Source of the DNA: Caballeronia sp. SL2Y3 | Lineage (GTDB): Bacteria > Pseudomonadota > Gammaproteobacteria > Burkholderiales > Burkholderiaceae | Assembly: GCF_022879575.1 (NCBI RefSeq) | Contig: NZ_CP084262.1 | Span: 558,001 to 622,000 of the forward strand | DNA length: 64,000 nucleotides | Direction: 5' to 3' | In this document: positions 56,577 through 64,000 of the stretch, piece after piece | Numbering within the stretch: position 1 is the stretch's first letter | Layout: each line of letters starts with the position of its first letter | Notes under the pieces: generated by a model | Seen by the model: the letters and a program-made list of their open reading frames with translations, nothing else | What the model was told of the DNA's origin: nothing | Database searches by the model: none | Position numbers and translations under genes: made by a program

Positions 56577-56680
56577 TGTGCACTCGTGACCCGATTGGCG
56601 TCGGGAAGCGAACCGGGCGAACAGCAGTTAAGCCCGAATTCAAAAGCCTTCGGTTGGCGCCGAAGGCTTTTGTCTTTTAT
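56577..56680 (+). ncRNA. Candidate antisense RNA controlling rep (incRNA-like)
   Basis: An RNA of about 100 nt is predicted between the promoter at 56543-56570 and the hairpin ending near 56671. It would be antisense to the leader of rep if rep is transcribed from the parA promoter. Hairpin 1 is CCCGA-loop-TCGGG (56590-56605), hairpin 2 is the 12-bp terminator stem (56642-56671). Both have the loop TTGGCG, which fits the YUNR type loop motif (UUGG) used by antisense RNAs for first contact. The location between parB and rep is that of the repABC inhibitory RNA. Extent is inferred. Confidence 0.65.
56642..56680 (+). terminator. 12-bp hairpin terminator between parB and rep
   Basis: AAAAGCCTTCGG (56642-56653) and CCGAAGGCTTTT (56660-56671) form a 12-bp perfect stem with loop TTGGCG. 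On the + strand it ends in TTTTGTCTTTTAT, a good U-rich tail; on the minus strand the tail is weak. It should stop the rightward RNA, and might also attenuate transcripts running from parB into rep. Confidence 0.8.
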
Positions 56681-56745
56681 AGGGTATTGGTTACATGGCT
56701 ACCTCGGCCAACTGATGTGCTGGTATGGTCCGGAAGGATGTTAAT

Positions 56746-56761
56746 GTTTGGCTGGCTAAAC
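56746..56761. repeat. parS-like imperfect palindrome
   Basis: GTTTGGCTGGCTAAAC has the GTTT...AAAC ends and 16-bp length typical of Burkholderia parS sites and pairs at 6 of 8 positions. It lies just beyond the parB stop. ParB binding is an inference. Confidence 0.35.
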
Positions 56762-56796
56762 GCTAAGTCCTTGATTCTAAACGAGTACCTAGTAGG

Positions 56797-57768
56797 TTAT
56801 TCGTCGTCGGCTGCTTCGCTTAGCGACTTGCTGATGAAATCCGCAATTCGCTGACCCCAATCGTCCGCCGCATTCGCGTCTTTTTCGAAGAACCGGACTC
56901 CTACCACTCCGTTTCGGCTGGTAACTTCACAAACTTTCCGCCGCCCGGCGCGAACAACTGTTGAGTTCGGCGGGGTTGCTTTCGGTTTCTCCGCGACCAG
57001 TGCAACTGCTTTGTCCTGCGTAAAGTTCTCGTCGTCGACAAGGCGCCGAACTGCTTCGACAACCTTCTCGAACTTTCCCGCTTCTGCCAGCGCGGCGAGC
57101 TTCTGAGCAGCATTGCTCCCGAGTCGTTCCGGCTTCGTCGCCAGAACTTCTTTCGCTGCGTCCGGTAACGCATCGAACGAGAAAATCCGGCTCACGTGAC
57201 TCTTGCTCAATCCGGCGCTGTCGGCGATCTCCGTCCGCGAGAGTCCGCTCAACTCCTGAAGCCGCTTGAAGTTCCAGTACTTTTCGAAATCCGTGAGGGA
57301 CGGAGACAGAAGGTTCGAGAAAAAAGCGGCAAACTCAATCTCGCCTTCGTCGATGGATGCCACGTTCGCGCGAATACTGCTGCGCCCGAGTTCCCTGTAA
57401 GCCGCGACCCGATTGTGCCCGGCGACGATTTCGTAACGCCCGTCTGCGATCGAACGGACGAGTATCGGAGTGGCCAACGCGTGCTGCGCGAGGTTACTCT
57501 TTAGCTCCTGGAATTGTTCGGCTGTGAGCTTACGGCGGCGCCCCGGCACTTCCACGAGCGCGTCGAGCGGCACTTCAAGCGCCGCCCGCTCTTCCAGTTG
57601 CGATTCCAGTTCCTTGATGCGTGCCTGTGCCGTGTTGATGCGATGCTGCGCATCCATCAATCTGCCGGGCGATGTACGTGGCTCGGTGTTCGCGGGCCGC
57701 TGCGCCGTCTCCGACGGCTTGCTCCCGACGTTCGCCGTCTTCGCGAGGAGCCTGTCGCCAATCCCCAT
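56797..57768 (-). CDS. parB: ParB-family centromere-binding protein
   Basis: A 323-residue protein. Residues 38-62 are coiled coil, then the ParB N-terminal domain with RYEIVAGHNRVAAYRELG (111-128, the CTP-binding box analogue), and a helix-turn-helix at about 174-197 (SGLSRTEIADSAGLSKSHV). The C-terminus is a dimerisation-type tail. Its ATG directly abuts the TAA of parA (TAAATG), and a GGAGG in the end of parA serves as the ribosome site, so translation is coupled. It binds parS and loads the partition complex. Confidence 0.9.
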   Translation of the reverse strand: MGIGDRLLAKTANVGSKPSETAQRPANTEPRTSPGRLMDAQHRINTAQARIKELESQLEERAALEVPLDALVEVPGRRRKLTAEQFQELKSNLAQHALATPILVRSIADGRYEIVAGHNRVAAYRELGRSSIRANVASIDEGEIEFAAFFSNLLSPSLTDFEKYWNFKRLQELSGLSRTEIADSAGLSKSHVSRIFSFDALPDAAKEVLATKPERLGSNAAQKLAALAEAGKFEKVVEAVRRLVDDENFTQDKAVALVAEKPKATPPNSTVVRAGRRKVCEVTSRNGVVGVRFFEKDANAADDWGQRIADFISKSLSEAADDE

Positions 57769-58947
57769 TTATTCCTCCTTCTGGTTCCATGCGCGCACGA
57801 ACTGCGCGTCGAGGTGTTCTGCAAGCCGGTCGAGCGGCTCCTTGAACCGGTTGTAAGCGGCCGTGCTTCCGTCAGGCTTCGACAAGTCGTAGACCGTCGA
57901 GAGTTGCGCGGACGCGCCTTTCGGTACCGTGGACTCCGGAATCTCGAACGGCAACACGCGATCGCCGTAAGCTTTCTGCAACCAGCCCCGAACAACGCGG
58001 GAAACGTCGTCGGACTTGGCCTTCGTCAGAATCACATTCACGAAATCGAACCGCTTCTGTTCGAGTACGCCCGGTAGCTTCTTGGCAATGTCCGCGAATA
58101 GATGCCAGAACTGCGTCGAACTCGCGAAGTCGAGCGCTTCGGGCGGGCAAGGGAGGAGAATGGCGTCGGACGCCAGCAGCGCGTTGATGGTCAGATAACT
58201 GAGCGCGGGCGGCGTATCGATGACGATCGCGTCGTACTCGTCTGTCAACGGCAGCAAGCCCTTGCGGACGATTTCCCAGAACTCGAACGTGCTGTCGTTG
58301 AGCACCTTCGCCGGTATCTCGAATTCGGCGTCGAAAAGCGACGAGGAGGCCGGGATGAGATCCAGGTTATGCCAGTAGGTCTCTTGGACGGCATAACGCA
58401 GCGTCTCCTGGTCGCCATAGATGAGCGGCAAGAGCGTCTGGTCGTCGGAGATCTCGGCGTCGGGCGCCCACCCGCACAGCTGCGTCGTGGTGCCTTGGGG
58501 ATCACAGTCGATCACCAACACGCGTCGGCCGAGCAGCGTTAGCGCCTGCGCAGCCGAAACGGCAGTCGTGGTTTTCGCGACGCCGCCCTTGAAGTTCGCC
58601 ACCGTCACAATGCGTCCGCGCTTGCCCTCGGGGCGCCTGACGCGTTCCTTCGTCGCGCGAACCCACGTGAGGGTTTCTTCCAACGTGAACTCTTTGCTCC
58701 GTCCCGCGCCCTTCGACGTTCCCGCCGGCAGCTCACCCTTGGTCGTCAGATACTGAAACCGTTGCTTGTCGATCCCGCACAGTGACGCGACCTGCGCGCT
58801 CGTGAACGTCGGCGCGCTCTTCCGAGGGTATGGCTCGAGCATCGCGTCGCGGATCTGATTGAGGATGTCAGTGGCTTGGGCGGCCACCCCCAGCAGCGTT
58901 TCGATGGAAACGGATTGATCGACTTCGGGAAGCCGGGCGCTTAACAT
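57769..58947 (-). CDS. parA: ParA partition ATPase with N-terminal DNA-binding domain
   Basis: A 392-residue protein from the ATG at 58947; a GTG five codons upstream (58962) is possible. It has an N-terminal MerR-like helix-turn-helix (about 46-75, TSAQVASLCGIDKQRFQYL), then the deviant Walker A KGGVAKTT (120-127), a Walker A' (VIDCDPQGTTT) and Walker B (AIVIDTPPALSYL). This is a type Ia ParA, which can also repress its own operon. The operator listed at 58986-59025 lies just upstream. Confidence 0.93.
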   Translation of the reverse strand: MLSARLPEVDQSVSIETLLGVAAQATDILNQIRDAMLEPYPRKSAPTFTSAQVASLCGIDKQRFQYLTTKGELPAGTSKGAGRSKEFTLEETLTWVRATKERVRRPEGKRGRIVTVANFKGGVAKTTTAVSAAQALTLLGRRVLVIDCDPQGTTTQLCGWAPDAEISDDQTLLPLIYGDQETLRYAVQETYWHNLDLIPASSSLFDAEFEIPAKVLNDSTFEFWEIVRKGLLPLTDEYDAIVIDTPPALSYLTINALLASDAILLPCPPEALDFASSTQFWHLFADIAKKLPGVLEQKRFDFVNVILTKAKSDDVSRVVRGWLQKAYGDRVLPFEIPESTVPKGASAQLSTVYDLSKPDGSTAAYNRFKEPLDRLAEHLDAQFVRAWNQKEE

Positions 58948-58985
58948 GGAGTTCGCAGTCACTGGCGGGCCTGGGTAAGCAAATA

Positions 58986-59025
58986 ATTCTTCGGTTTGTG
59001 GAAAACATACTGCAAACCGAAGAAT
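58986..59025. promoter_or_regulatory. 13-bp inverted repeat, candidate ParA operator
   Basis: ATTCTTCGGTTTG (58986-58998) and CAAACCGAAGAAT (59013-59025) are perfect arms around 14 bp. It lies 39 bp from the parA ATG, where type Ia ParA proteins bind their own promoter. It could also be a ParB or Rep binding site. Confidence 0.6.
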
Positions 59026-59119
59026 AAACGCCCAACCGGTAAACCTCAAGTAAACTCTGAAGTCGTTTCCAGGTCCTCGCAGGCATTTTTACAACGTCCC
59101 GAAGCACCCGTAGACAGCC

Positions 59120-61075
59120 TTAAGCGGATTCTGACGACGATCCGAGCGCCAAAGTCTCTCTGAGAAGCCGCTCGACGCCAAGTAAACGCCGCGAACCGTC
59201 GCCCTGCAAGTAGAGCGATGTGGTCGTGAGGCTCGCATGCCCGAGGCCCTTGCCGAACTGGACAATGTCCGCGCCCTGCGCCAGCGCATGCGCGGAATGC
59301 GTGTGCCGAAGCCAGTGCGTACTCGCGAGCGCGAGCCGACGCCCTGACCCGGGAGCTTCCTTTTCCGCCGCAGCGGCGGCGCTCGCGAAGATCGCCTTAA
59401 ACAGCTTGCCGATGCCGTCGGGCGTGATCGACCCGCCGCTGCGCGCCTGGGAGAGCAGCGGGGTGCCTTCCGGGCAATCCAGCGCGCCGGGAAGTCCGCG
59501 CATGGCGAGGTTTTCTTGCAGCGCCTCGATCACGATCGGCGGCAGAAGTACCGAGCGGCTCCTCCTTCCCCGCGATGCCGGGCCAACGCTCAACCGCCAA
59601 ACCTGCGCATCGACGCCCGCAAGACGCCCGACTGACAGCATGTCGGTCGTCGCGCTCGCCAATTCGCCGCGGCGCAATCCTGTGGCATACGCGAGCAGCA
59701 GCGCGAGGCGGTCGCGGTGTTCCGTGAAGGTATACTGAGGCCGGTTCACGGCGTCGAAAACGTACTTCCACTGCTCGAAGTCGAGCGAGCGCGTCTCTGC
59801 ATCGAAAACGGGCGGCGTCGCCGCACGGTACAACCCGCTAAATGGATTCGTCGCCAGGTAACCGACTTCGACCAGCCATTGGCACATGGCGTTGAGTATC
59901 GCGCGCGCCGTCTCACGGCTTCGATCGGACAACGGCCCGGCAAACGGCCGCCAGCCGGCGAGGCAACGTTCGACGCGCTCTCTCCCCACCCAACGCGCGG
60001 CGGGCGGGTTGACGAGAAAGGTATGAACATAATCGCCGCAATCCAGTGAAGTCAGTGACGACAGCGGCTTGTTCTTCTCGACCAATGCCCACAGCAGCAG
60101 CCGCTCCGCCTCGCGTCGGTATGCCCGGCGTGTATGCTCGCTTGCCGAACGCGCGTCGAGCCAGGCGGTAATCGCCTCGATATCCGTGCGGAGGGGGCAA
60201 CTCGCGCCAGTAGCCCGGTTCGTCCCATTGGAGCCGTCGAGCGGAGCGGGGACGCGAACTGCTTCGAGCGGCGCGACGGCGACCGCATCACCATCGGCAG
60301 CGGGGCGCGCGGGCGCATCCGCTGTCCACTGCCGACGAGGCACCAGCGCCACTTGCGAGAGCCTGTGCCCGAGCGCATCCGCGTGCAGCTGCAGCCAGTC
60401 GACGATCCGCTGCGCGCCTTTGGGACCGAGTCGCGGCACCGCCGTGTACCACCGATGTCGCCGGCCTTCGACCAGCGCGATCAGATCCGAGATCGTCTCG
60501 ATTCCGGCCGCCGCGAGCCGCGCCGCGACTGCCGGCTCGAACCATCCATCGACCGGATGCTCTGGCTTCGGATCGTGGACGAGCGTCGCTTCCATTCGCG
60601 CGAGCGCGTCCGCCTGACGCCGACGCAGGCGCATGTTTCGCGCGGTCCGCCGGTCCACCGCGGGCGACGCGTCCGCGGGATACGCCTCGCGGTACAACGC
60701 GAGCAACTCGGCTTCACCGAATACACCATCCGGGTCGACGCGCTCGCGGAATGCCTCGAGCGAAGGCGCGCTCGCGGCGAGTTCGGCGGGCGTCGACGGA
60801 ATGCTCCCCGGACGCAACCGAAGAAGATGCGCGGCCTCGATATCTTGCGCGCGGCGCGCGAGCACGGACAGCGTGTCGCGCAGGGCAGCGATGAGCCGGC
60901 GAGTGCTGCGCACGTCGCTGCCCGAGTCGCCATACGATGCGTGAAGCTGCGCTTCGGACACGCCGTCTAAATAGCCGCGATACAGGGCGAAATGCTGGCG
61001 CGTGAGTCGTTGCGACGCCGGGCCGTCGTGCAGCGCGACTTGAGAACGAGAAATTTTGTCTTTAATATCAGCCAT
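59120..61075 (-). CDS. Tyrosine recombinase of the replicon (integrase family)
   Basis: A 651-residue protein from the ATG at 61075. The first 300 residues are a Burkholderia-replicon-specific region with a helix-hairpin-like VPRLGPKGAQRIVDWLQ. Then a core-binding domain (SASEHTRRAYRREAERLL) and a catalytic domain follow. Catalytic residues are Arg in YATGLRRGELASA, His and Arg in HWLRHTHSAHAL, His in GLGHASLTTTSLYL, and Tyr about 30 residues from the C-terminus. It probably resolves replicon dimers. Such enzymes commonly accompany parA in Burkholderia replicons. A dif-like site lies 53 bp upstream. Confidence 0.88.
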   Translation of the reverse strand: MADIKDKISRSQVALHDGPASQRLTRQHFALYRGYLDGVSEAQLHASYGDSGSDVRSTRRLIAALRDTLSVLARRAQDIEAAHLLRLRPGSIPSTPAELAASAPSLEAFRERVDPDGVFGEAELLALYREAYPADASPAVDRRTARNMRLRRRQADALARMEATLVHDPKPEHPVDGWFEPAVAARLAAAGIETISDLIALVEGRRHRWYTAVPRLGPKGAQRIVDWLQLHADALGHRLSQVALVPRRQWTADAPARPAADGDAVAVAPLEAVRVPAPLDGSNGTNRATGASCPLRTDIEAITAWLDARSASEHTRRAYRREAERLLLWALVEKNKPLSSLTSLDCGDYVHTFLVNPPAARWVGRERVERCLAGWRPFAGPLSDRSRETARAILNAMCQWLVEVGYLATNPFSGLYRAATPPVFDAETRSLDFEQWKYVFDAVNRPQYTFTEHRDRLALLLAYATGLRRGELASATTDMLSVGRLAGVDAQVWRLSVGPASRGRRSRSVLLPPIVIEALQENLAMRGLPGALDCPEGTPLLSQARSGGSITPDGIGKLFKAIFASAAAAAEKEAPGSGRRLALASTHWLRHTHSAHALAQGADIVQFGKGLGHASLTTTSLYLQGDGSRRLLGVERLLRETLALGSSSESA

Positions 61076-61105
61076 TTGCGGCGAGGTTATCAACTCCGTG
61101 TGAAA

Positions 61106-61134
61106 TTGACAACCCAAATCGCTACATCTGATAA
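61106..61134 (+). promoter_or_regulatory. Possible mntH promoter
   Basis: TTGACA (61106-61111) is followed after 18 bp by GATAAG (61130-61135), four of six matches to a -10. The left arm of the inverted repeat at 61128-61147 overlaps it. A weaker promoter than the two small-RNA promoters. Confidence 0.4.
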
Positions 61135-61147
61135 GTAGGATTATCAG
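61128..61147. other. dif-like recombination site CTGATAA-N6-TTATCAG
   Basis: CTGATAA (61128-61134) and TTATCAG (61141-61147) are perfect inverted arms separated by GTAGGA. The core ATAA-N6-TTAT is the same as that of the E. coli XerCD dif site. It lies 53 bp upstream of the start of the tyrosine recombinase gene. The other reading is an operator for mntH or for the recombinase. Confidence 0.55.
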
Positions 61148-61241
61148 CAGCCGACGTCGACGACCCGCCCGGAGCTTGTATCTTTAATCTGCCCGGCGCA
61201 TATTCGTTCACTGACAAGCGCCTTGCTGGAGGCACGTGCCG

Positions 61242-62579
61242 ATGCGCGACCCTCGCCCCGCGTACAAAGATGCTCGACAGGACGATTTGCGCCCGAGTTT
61301 GCCGGAGGTCTACGCGTCGGTGCGAGTGCCCACCGGCGGCAGCTGGTTTCGGCGGCTCCTCGCGTTCGCCGGCCCCGGCTACATGATCTCCGTCGGCTAC
61401 ATGGACCCCGGCAATTGGGCGACGGATATCGCCGGCGGATCGCGCTTCGGCTACACCTTGCTCGCGGTCATCCTGTTGTCGAACTTGATGGCGATTCTGC
61501 TGCAGGCACTGGCCGTCCGGCTCGGTGTCGCGACGGGGCGCGATCTCGCGCAGGCCTGTCGCGATCATTACTCCCGGCCCGTCAATCTGGCGCTGTGGTT
61601 CGCGTGCGAAATGGCGATCATCGCGTGCGATCTCGCCGAGGTCATCGGCACCGCCATCGCGCTGAAGCTGTTGTTCGACATTCCGCTCGTGCTCGGCGCG
61701 CTGATCACGGCACTCGACGCCTTTCTTCTACTGCTCCTCGTCAACCGAGGATTCCGATTCCTCGAAGCATTCGTCATCGCGCTGCTGGTCGTCATCGCGG
61801 TCTGCTTTGCGCTGCAGATCGCCGCGGCGGCGCCGCCGCTCGCGCAGGTGCTGCGCGGCTTCGTTCCGTCGCCGCAAATCGTGGCGAACCGCGAGATGCT
61901 GTACCTCGCGATCGGCATTCTCGGCGCGACGGTCATGCCGCACAACCTGTATCTGCATTCGTCGGTCGTGCAGACGCGCGCCTATGGCGCTTCGGTGGAT
62001 GCGCGCCGCGACGCGATCCGCTGGGCGACGATCGACAGCACCCTCGCGCTGACGCTCGCGCTGTTCATCAACGCCGCGATCCTCGTTGTCGCAGCGGCCG
62101 TCTTCCATGGCAGCGGTCACGATCAGGTGGCGGAAATCGCCGATGCGTTCCATCTCCTGTCGCCGCTGCTCGGTCTCGGTATCGCGTCGACCCTGTTCGC
62201 GGTCGCGCTGCTCGCCTCCGGTCTGAATTCGACGGTGACGGCTACGCTCGCCGGTCAGATCGTGATGGAAGGCTTCCTCCGGCTGCGCCTGCCGAACTGG
62301 GCGCGCCGCCTCCTGACGCGATCGATCGCCATCACGCCCGTGATCGCCGTCACCGCGATCTATGGCGAAAGAGCTACCGGCCAACTCCTCGTCTTGAGCC
62401 AGGTAGTCCTCTCGATGCAACTGCCGTTCGCCGTCGTGCCGCTCGTGCGCTTCGTCTCGGACCGCCAGAAGATGGGCGTCTTCGTGATCGGCCGATGGCT
62501 GGCGGCGCTCGCGTGGCTGGTCGCGGGCGTGATTGTCGTGTTGAATGTGAAGCTGCTTGCCGATACGCTGCTTTCCTGA
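61242..62579 (+). CDS. mntH: Nramp-family divalent metal (Mn/Fe) transporter
   Basis: A 445-residue protein; GGAGG lies 9 nt before the ATG at 61242 (a GTG at 61236 is an alternative). It has eleven membrane helices. Motifs are [12 protein letters not shown] (first-helix metal site, DPGN), [14 protein letters not shown], and [13 protein letters not shown] (the MPH metal site of helix 6). It imports manganese or iron with protons. It is divergent from the recombinase and starts a likely operon with the two genes that follow. Confidence 0.93.
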   Translation: MRDPRPAYKDARQDDLRPSLPEVYASVRVPTGGSWFRRLLAFAGPGYMISVGYMDPGNWATDIAGGSRFGYTLLAVILLSNLMAILLQALAVRLGVATGRDLAQACRDHYSRPVNLALWFACEMAIIACDLAEVIGTAIALKLLFDIPLVLGALITALDAFLLLLLVNRGFRFLEAFVIALLVVIAVCFALQIAAAAPPLAQVLRGFVPSPQIVANREMLYLAIGILGATVMPHNLYLHSSVVQTRAYGASVDARRDAIRWATIDSTLALTLALFINAAILVVAAAVFHGSGHDQVAEIADAFHLLSPLLGLGIASTLFAVALLASGLNSTVTATLAGQIVMEGFLRLRLPNWARRLLTRSIAITPVIAVTAIYGERATGQLLVLSQVVLSMQLPFAVVPLVRFVSDRQKMGVFVIGRWLAALAWLVAGVIVVLNVKLLADTLLS

Positions 62580-62603
62580 CCGACAATTCCGGAGACGCCT
62601 GAC

Positions 62604-63758
62604 ATGGCTGGGACTTTTACCGACATCGCCATCCACGAAGGCGGCCCGATGCGCGCGTACGTGACACGCCCGGCGCAAGGCTCGGGACCGGGACTGCTGC
62701 TCTTGCACGACGCCGCGGGCCTGGACAACTTCACGCAATCGACCGCCGAGCGTTTCGCCGAAGAGGGCTATGTCGTGCTGGCGCCGGAGTTGGCGGGGCG
62801 CGAGCATCGGGGCGGTGGCGTGTCGATGGAAAACCTGGCGGCGGTCATCGAGGCCCTGCGCGCGCTGCCGGAACATGCGGGCAAAGTCGGCGCGGTCGGC
62901 TTCGGCGCGGGCGGGCGGCTTGCCGTGCAGGCGGCGGCGAACGCGGACATCGACTGCGCGGTGGCCTACTATCCCGACGACCTCGCCGCCTGCCTCGACG
63001 ACCTGCGCACCATCCGCTGCCCGATGGTCTTCCATTTCGCGGAAACGCAAGCGAGCGACGCCTTCGCCAGCAAGCCCCAGATACAGCGCTATATATATAG
63101 CGGCTGCGCGCCCGGTTTCGCCGCGCCCGCCACGTCCACCGACTCGCCGTACGACAAACCCGCCGCGCTGATGGCCTACTCGCGCACGCTCGGCTTGCTG
63201 CGCGAGGTGCTCGGTCCGGTCTACGACCTCGACCGCCTGTGGGAACAGCACTGCTATTTCGAATTCGCGACACGCGATGTCGACGCCGTCATGCCGACCA
63301 TGGTCGCCGAGCCGTACGTCAACCATGTTCCGACGATGACGGGCGGCGTCGGATACGACGAGCTGAAACGCTTCTACCGATACCACTTCGTCCACTCGAA
63401 CCCGGACGACACGAAGCTGATTCCGGTCTCGCGCACGATCGGCGCGGACCGGATCGTCGACGAATTCGTGTTCTGCGCGACGCATGATCGCGAAATCGAC
63501 TGGCTGCTGCCGGGCCTCGCTCCCACGGGCCGCTATTTCGAAGTGCCGATGCTCGCGGTGGTCCGTTTTCGCGGCGACAAGCTCTATAACGAACACATCT
63601 ATTGGGATCAGGCGTCGGTGCTGGTGCAGATCGGCGTGCTCGATCCAACCGGCTTGCCTGTCGCCGGTCGCGAAACGGCGCGCAAGATGATCGACGAGAC
63701 GCGGCCCAGCAATACGCTGATGCGCAACTGGGCATCGAGCGAAGGAAAGCCGGTCTGA
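62604..63758 (+). CDS. Dienelactone-hydrolase-like pseudoenzyme fused to SnoaL-like domain
   Basis: A 384-residue protein, 24 bp after mntH. The N-terminal half follows the dienelactone hydrolase fold (GPGLLLLHDAAGLDNF, AEEGYVVLAPELAG, VGAVGFGAGGRLAVQ). The nucleophile expected in GFCxGG is Gly101, and the expected His of HGF is Pro170 (YSGCAPGF); the Asp position is also altered. The C-terminal half (about 206-370) is an SnoaL/NTF2-like domain (YDLDRLWEQHCYFEFATRD, FEVPMLAVVRFRGDKL). It may bind rather than hydrolyse. It precedes a cytochrome P450 by 33 bp, so a joint role in compound metabolism is likely. Confidence 0.8.
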   Translation: MAGTFTDIAIHEGGPMRAYVTRPAQGSGPGLLLLHDAAGLDNFTQSTAERFAEEGYVVLAPELAGREHRGGGVSMENLAAVIEALRALPEHAGKVGAVGFGAGGRLAVQAAANADIDCAVAYYPDDLAACLDDLRTIRCPMVFHFAETQASDAFASKPQIQRYIYSGCAPGFAAPATSTDSPYDKPAALMAYSRTLGLLREVLGPVYDLDRLWEQHCYFEFATRDVDAVMPTMVAEPYVNHVPTMTGGVGYDELKRFYRYHFVHSNPDDTKLIPVSRTIGADRIVDEFVFCATHDREIDWLLPGLAPTGRYFEVPMLAVVRFRGDKLYNEHIYWDQASVLVQIGVLDPTGLPVAGRETARKMIDETRPSNTLMRNWASSEGKPV

Positions 63759-63791
63759 CACCTATATAAATAAGACAAGGAGACGAACCTG

Positions 63792-64000
63792 ATGACCGAC
63801 GCAAACACCGCGACTTCCGAGACGACACCCGCGACGCAATGCCCCTTCCACTCGACCGCGCCGAACGGCTGCCCGGTGAGCGCGCGCGCCGCGGACTTCG
63901 ATCCGTTCAGCGACGGCTATCAGCAAGACCCGCCCGAGTACGTGCGCTGGGCGCGCGAACAGGAGCCGGTGTTCTACAGCCCGAAGCTCGGCTACTGGGT
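63792..64000 (+). CDS. Cytochrome P450, N-terminal fragment
   Basis: The gene runs off the right edge; 69 codons are visible. AAGGAG lies about 10 nt before the ATG. After a Thr/Ala-rich start and cysteine-containing segment ([16 protein letters not shown]), [20 protein letters not shown] leads to [16 protein letters not shown], the usual N-terminal region of bacterial P450s. The heme-binding part lies outside. It is the third gene of the mntH-led group and likely hydroxylates a small molecule together with the upstream fusion protein. Confidence 0.8.
   Translation, partial: MTDANTATSETTPATQCPFHSTAPNGCPVSARAADFDPFSDGYQQDPPEYVRWAREQEPVFYSPKLGYW

Noticed and set aside
61728..63761. Long minus-strand open frame opposite mntH and the DLH fusion
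   Set aside because: Arg/His/Asp-rich with no motif; both + strand genes are solid.

Overview
The window is GC-rich DNA that reads as a secondary replicon (chromid or megaplasmid) of a Burkholderiaceae bacterium, most like Paraburkholderia or Caballeronia. Grounds: dense high-GC coding with typical Burkholderia families (OmpC-like porin, CelD/BcsL-type acetyltransferases, EpsG-type polymerase, YeeE/YedE transporter), and a plasmid-type ParA-ParB-Rep locus with its own tyrosine recombinase near the right end. No rRNA, tRNA or CRISPR array was seen.

Layout. 1-11.9 kb: part of an exopolysaccharide locus (glycosyltransferase tail, two paralogous right-handed beta-helix proteins, two GNAT/FemAB-like acyltransferases, an EpsG-like polymerase, a hexapeptide acetyltransferase, a WecA/MraY-like sugar-phosphate transferase, a polysaccharide deacetylase and a polytopic membrane protein). 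12-21 kb: bluB, a YeeE/YedE transporter, an ABC transporter operon ending in an AttH/CrtC-like protein, a degenerate phosphopantetheinyl-transferase-like gene and an old yellow enzyme. 21.4-25.6 kb: a convergent two-partner secretion pair. 25.8-33.3 kb: stress genes (two zinc alcohol/formaldehyde-type dehydrogenases, manganese catalase, porin, CsbD, RecQ). 33.6-43.2 kb: small unknown proteins, SET-domain methyltransferase, PAS-GGEEF protein, pyruvyl transferase, a PQQ-type sugar dehydrogenase with its cytochrome c, a candidate small RNA, a GST and an enoyl-CoA hydratase. 43.3-46.6 kb: modABC with a ModE-like site, then nudK. 46.8-52.9 kb: mixed exported and metabolic genes. 52.9-55 kb: a full-length RpoD-type sigma factor. 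55.1-61.1 kb: rep, parB, parA and a tyrosine recombinase. 61.2-64 kb: mntH, a DLH-SnoaL fusion and the start of a cytochrome P450.

The most interesting part is the replication/partition block. Between parB and rep lies a strong promoter on the opposite strand, followed about 100 nt later by a strong terminator. This is the arrangement of the inhibitory antisense RNA of repABC replicons, and the two hairpins of the predicted RNA carry the same six-base loop. ParA has a 13-bp inverted repeat just upstream of its start, and a dif-like site (ATAA-N6-TTAT core) lies just upstream of the recombinase gene. Three copies of TATCCACA-N17-TGTGGACAACG, which resemble paired inverted DnaA boxes, occur at 41.3, 52.25 and 52.43 kb. 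A separate promoter-terminator unit at 41.2 kb looks like a roughly 63-nt small RNA with an anti-Shine-Dalgarno segment. All functions are read from sequence by eye, without database searches.
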